In this document: positions 61,261 to 64,000 of the stretch, one piece after another
How positions within the stretch are numbered: the stretch's first letter is position 1
Layout of the letters: every line of letters starts with the position of its first letter
NCBI GenBank assembly: GCA_905221605.1
Contig: CAJNDS010002362.1
Coordinates: 1 to 64,000 of the forward strand
Reading direction: 5' to 3'
Source of the DNA: Symbiodinium natans
Taxonomy: Eukaryota; Sar; Dinophyceae; Suessiales; Symbiodiniaceae
DNA: 64,000 nt
Notes under the pieces: generated by a model
What the model saw: only the letters and a program-made list of their open reading frames with translations
The model's database searches: none
Told to the model about the DNA's origin: nothing
Translations under genes and position numbers: made by a program

Positions 61261-62560
61261 CCGATTATTCGCATCTAGCCTGAACTTGATCAGACCTGCA
61301 TCAACACGTTGTCGGTGCGCAACCGCAGCACTAAACTACAAAACTAAAAGGGCGTTATTTGGACGCCGTTGATACCAATTTGCATGTGTGCCCAACGCAT
61401 AGTTGCATGAGAACCTCCAAGCATGTTGCGCAACATGTTTTTGGGCAATGGAGCGTCAGGAGTTTCAGTCGTGAAGACTTTGGTCTTCTGAGTGACAGCG
61501 CATCGTTGTTGGCCCAAACGTGCCTGTGCACAACAATGTGATGCTGGAACTCTCTTGCATTGGTGTCGCTCTTCATGCCAGTTGGAGTCACATCATGATT
61601 GTTGGCTAGGCGTTCTGCACGTCATCGCAACGGTAGTTCATGTTTTTTTTGTGCTGATGGCCTTGATTCCATGCAAACTCGCTGTTCAAACGTGCTGAGC
61701 TTGGAAACACGTTTTAAACACAGACTCCATCAGACGGGATCATCTATTGCGGGAGCGCAAGGAATCCTCATGTTTTCGTTTGTTGTTTTGTTTTCGGCCG
61801 TGCAAGTTGTCATCATGATCATGAAGGGCGGTTTCATGTCTGACGGTGTCTCACGGTCGTTCAAAGACAGCTAGCTCTCCGCGCTTCGGTGAGCTCAACT
61901 GCATCCCAATACAAGCTGTTGAGCTAAAGGGTTTAAGGGGCTTGGAGGCACTTAAGGTTTAGAGTGGACTCACTTGGAGCTTCAAGGTTTGAGGGGGTCT
62001 GCATTTGGGGCGTTCAGGTTTGAGGTTCATGGCCATTGCATCAGTTAGCCCCTATTGGGCTCAATAGGATTTAAGTTATTCAAGGCTTCAGGACACTTGG
62101 GGTGAAGCACAAAAAAATCACGGCTATTTACGAACTTCAAAGCACATGCTCGGTTGCCTAGAAGGCAATGGACAGTTTCAGAATTGCGCTGAGCCGAAAC
62201 CTTCCAGAGCGAGCTTCTCGGAACTGAATTACAAGAAGCCTTAAACGAAGGCCAGATGAGTTAAAGGAATTGGAGAGAGGGCGCAGCGATGCACCAGCAA
62301 ACCAGGTGAAGCGGGCCAGGGGACCAAAGCTTCATGCAGCTTCATGAACAACCTGCCATGCGCTTTGTGTATTTGCCAAAAAGAACGAGCTTCATGAAAA
62401 TTTTGCGGCGTACAAGATGGCCATCAACCAATATACTAAATCACGCTTTGTACAATGATTTGGTAGAGTCTTTTCAAGCCACACACACACACACTTACTC
62501 TATCCGGTTGCCCGAAATTCAGATGTGACATCAGGAAGCGTTCGCACGCCGATTTTCACA
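61261..62560. other. AT-richer stretch without a recognised gene
   Basis: No conserved frame or long repeat is seen. Minor features are diffuse TTTAAGGGGCTTGGAGGCAC-type repeats at 61925-62040 and a short (CA)n run at 62479-62493. Confidence 0.45.
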
Positions 62561-63047
62561 AACCATGATCCACCGTCGGTGTCTCACAGCTCGCACAAAC
62601 CCCCCAAACCTTCTCCCGGAACCAGAACTCAAGCGCACGACTTGTGTCTCGTTTCAAGCTCCTAGCGGCCACCTGGCTCCCGCTGTTTTGCTTGAGGGTC
62701 TCCATGGGTCTCCAGCTCCAAACTCATCGGCCGCGCTGGCTGCCAACGAATCTCATCCGCGTATGTCCCATCACGCTCACAAGGTTTGCTTGTTCCAACA
62801 GGCAAACCCTGTGAGCGTAAATGCAATGAAAAAACACACCATATCTTTGCCACATCCACCGCCCTCGCGATGGGCGATATAATTCTCGTCGGCAAGTCGT
62901 GAAGGTGCCGTCATATTTCACGCGGATGTTTGTCTCTGTACGCTAGCGCTTGCAGACTTTGACCATTGTAGCCAAATTAAATTTTTACAGGTAGACGGTT
63001 AGGTCATACCCAACAGTCAAGCCCATACAAAATACAAAACAAAAACA
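62561..63047. other. Noncoding stretch with a small hairpin
   Basis: An imperfect 15-bp stem (GCTCACAAGGTTTGC / GCAAACCCTGTGAGC, 12-base loop) lies at about 62777-62818. Otherwise nothing is recognised. A 105-codon plus-strand frame at 62565 has no domain and an ordinary composition for chance. Confidence 0.45.
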
Positions 63048-63590
63048 TCATATCCAAGTCATGCCTTCGCCGTGATGGTCGTGACGCATCAACATCAGAG
63101 ACGCAGCGAGGTCATTTGCAACGGTCTGCCTCTTTGGGGCGGCATGCAGCTGGCCGTTGACACCACACTCCTCTCGCCGGTCAGCGGCGGGTGTGCCAGA
63201 GTGTGGTGGTGGGGCTGCACAGCCGGAGCCGCGCTGCGTGTTGCTGAGCGTGCCAGCAGGCCCGGACATGCGTCGGGACGCCGGCCAGCCGCAAAGCCGT
63301 GCTGCCCCCAGCGCCGCAAACAGGCCACGTACCCCGAGCTGCAACAGGCCTCTGCACAGGGTCTCGTGGTCCTCGTTGCAGAAATCGGCTGGCAAGCACA
63401 GGAGCGATTCGACCATTGCCTCTGGCGGAAGGGAGTGGCTGTCGTCAGAGGGTATGGCTCCGGCGTGTGGCCCCGCTTGTGACCCGAGGAGAGCCTGGGC
63501 GACTGGTTCCATGGTCGGCAGCAGCACGCGTTCGCGGAAGATGTTGCCAGCCATGGGGCCCAATCCCCCAAATTTCTGTCAGTCAAAGCG
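63048..63590 (-). CDS. Candidate exon of an unknown host gene
   Basis: The minus-strand frame of about 170 codons ends at 63048. It reads QKFGGLGPMAGNIFRERVLL, then amphipathic helical segments (MEPVAQALLGSQAG, ETLCRGLLQLGVRGLFAALG), and a less ordered tail. A CTGACAG acceptor-like site lies directly before it (about 63583). No family recognised, and both other frames are also fairly open in this GC-rich DNA, so this is a weak call. Confidence 0.25.
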
Positions 63591-64000
63591 TGGACCTCCT
63601 GACCCCCCAGCAGACGTGTCCAGGCAGGGCATTGGAGCCAGCCCTCCGTAAGCAGACGAGCTCGCGCATCCGAAGCTTGCTGTAAACTCCGACTGCGGCC
63701 AACCCCCGACGCAGGCGCTCGCGAACCCGGGCCGTCGGGCTTGGATGACCAGCAATTAAGCCGTCGGCCCAGGCCGCCCCATACGCCGCAGGGCTAGTGC
63801 GCGTTGCGCTCGCTAGGGCCAGCCCGCCCACACTCCCAGATGGCGGTATGCGGCGACTTCCTGGGGTGGCACACTGCGGAGCGCGTGGTTGCAGCGGGGC
63901 GATGCACACAGTGCCAGCAGCAGTCACGTGCACTGCACATCCGGCAGGGCAGGCAGTTTGCGGAGCAGCCGTTGCTCTTCGCTGAGGCGCTCGCTCGCTT
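63591..64000. other. GC-rich end of the window
   Basis: Short open frames on both strands, none with recognisable motifs. No repeat seen. Confidence 0.35.

Overview
The window looks like nuclear DNA of a dinoflagellate (Symbiodiniaceae, Polarella or a relative). The reasons are GC-rich single-copy DNA packed with long tandem arrays, short introns with GC or GT donors, tandemly duplicated exons, Ty1/copia and LINE retroelements of dinoflagellate type, and short matches to the 3' end of the dinoflagellate spliced leader. I see no rRNA, tRNA, CRISPR or bacterial operon. All family assignments come from reading motifs; no database search was run.

Layout: 1-9700 is a tandem satellite with a ~1.755 kb unit. 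9701-14602 is an inverted, truncated Ty1/copia 5' end. Its LTR is split by ~4.1 kb of DNA holding two mirror-image 46-bp minisatellite arrays (10885-12028 and 13862-14520) around one intact unknown gene (12565-13695), which looks like a fold-back element. 14712-15370 holds half of a MITE and ATGAG-type satellite.

15650-30999 is the most interesting segment: an endogenous Polinton-like virus (PLV). On the minus strand, from left to right, lie an rve-type integrase, a ~1170-residue fibre with a C-terminal S74 chaperone domain, the major capsid protein (split by a 696-bp insertion with a 13-bp direct repeat), a membrane-type virion protein, two or three small proteins, the penton (minor capsid) protein, the A32/FtsK-type packaging ATPase, a C5 DNA methyltransferase and a 51-residue membrane protein. 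On the plus strand lie a putative ssDNA-binding protein and a 1187-residue fusion of family-B-like DNA polymerase, HNH domain and SF1 helicase. Most starts have a TAAA(A)G-type motif just upstream. Many genes carry single-base frameshifts, so the copy is either decaying or affected by consensus errors.

31012-38130 holds ATGAG satellite and a multi-exon host-type gene (32455-37024). That gene encodes two SAM-like domains, a coiled-coil segment on 319-bp tandemly duplicated exon pairs, a P-loop NTPase and a PD-(D/E)XK-like nuclease, resembling the Crinkler/RHS class of eukaryotic NTPase-nuclease proteins. A fold-back MITE follows (38261-38828).

39535-56585 is a nearly complete Ty1/copia element with two ~564-bp LTRs, a Met-tRNA-type primer site, gag-protease, an unusual extra 707-residue ORF, and integrase-RT-RNase H with one internal TGA. 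The pol reading frame ends in a methyltransferase-like domain. Two 2.4-2.5 kb direct repeats lie before the 3' LTR. 57416-60330 is a frameshifted minus-strand LINE (APE endonuclease and RT). 60497-64000 holds an RT fragment, microsatellites and mostly featureless DNA, with one weak exon candidate at 63048-63590.
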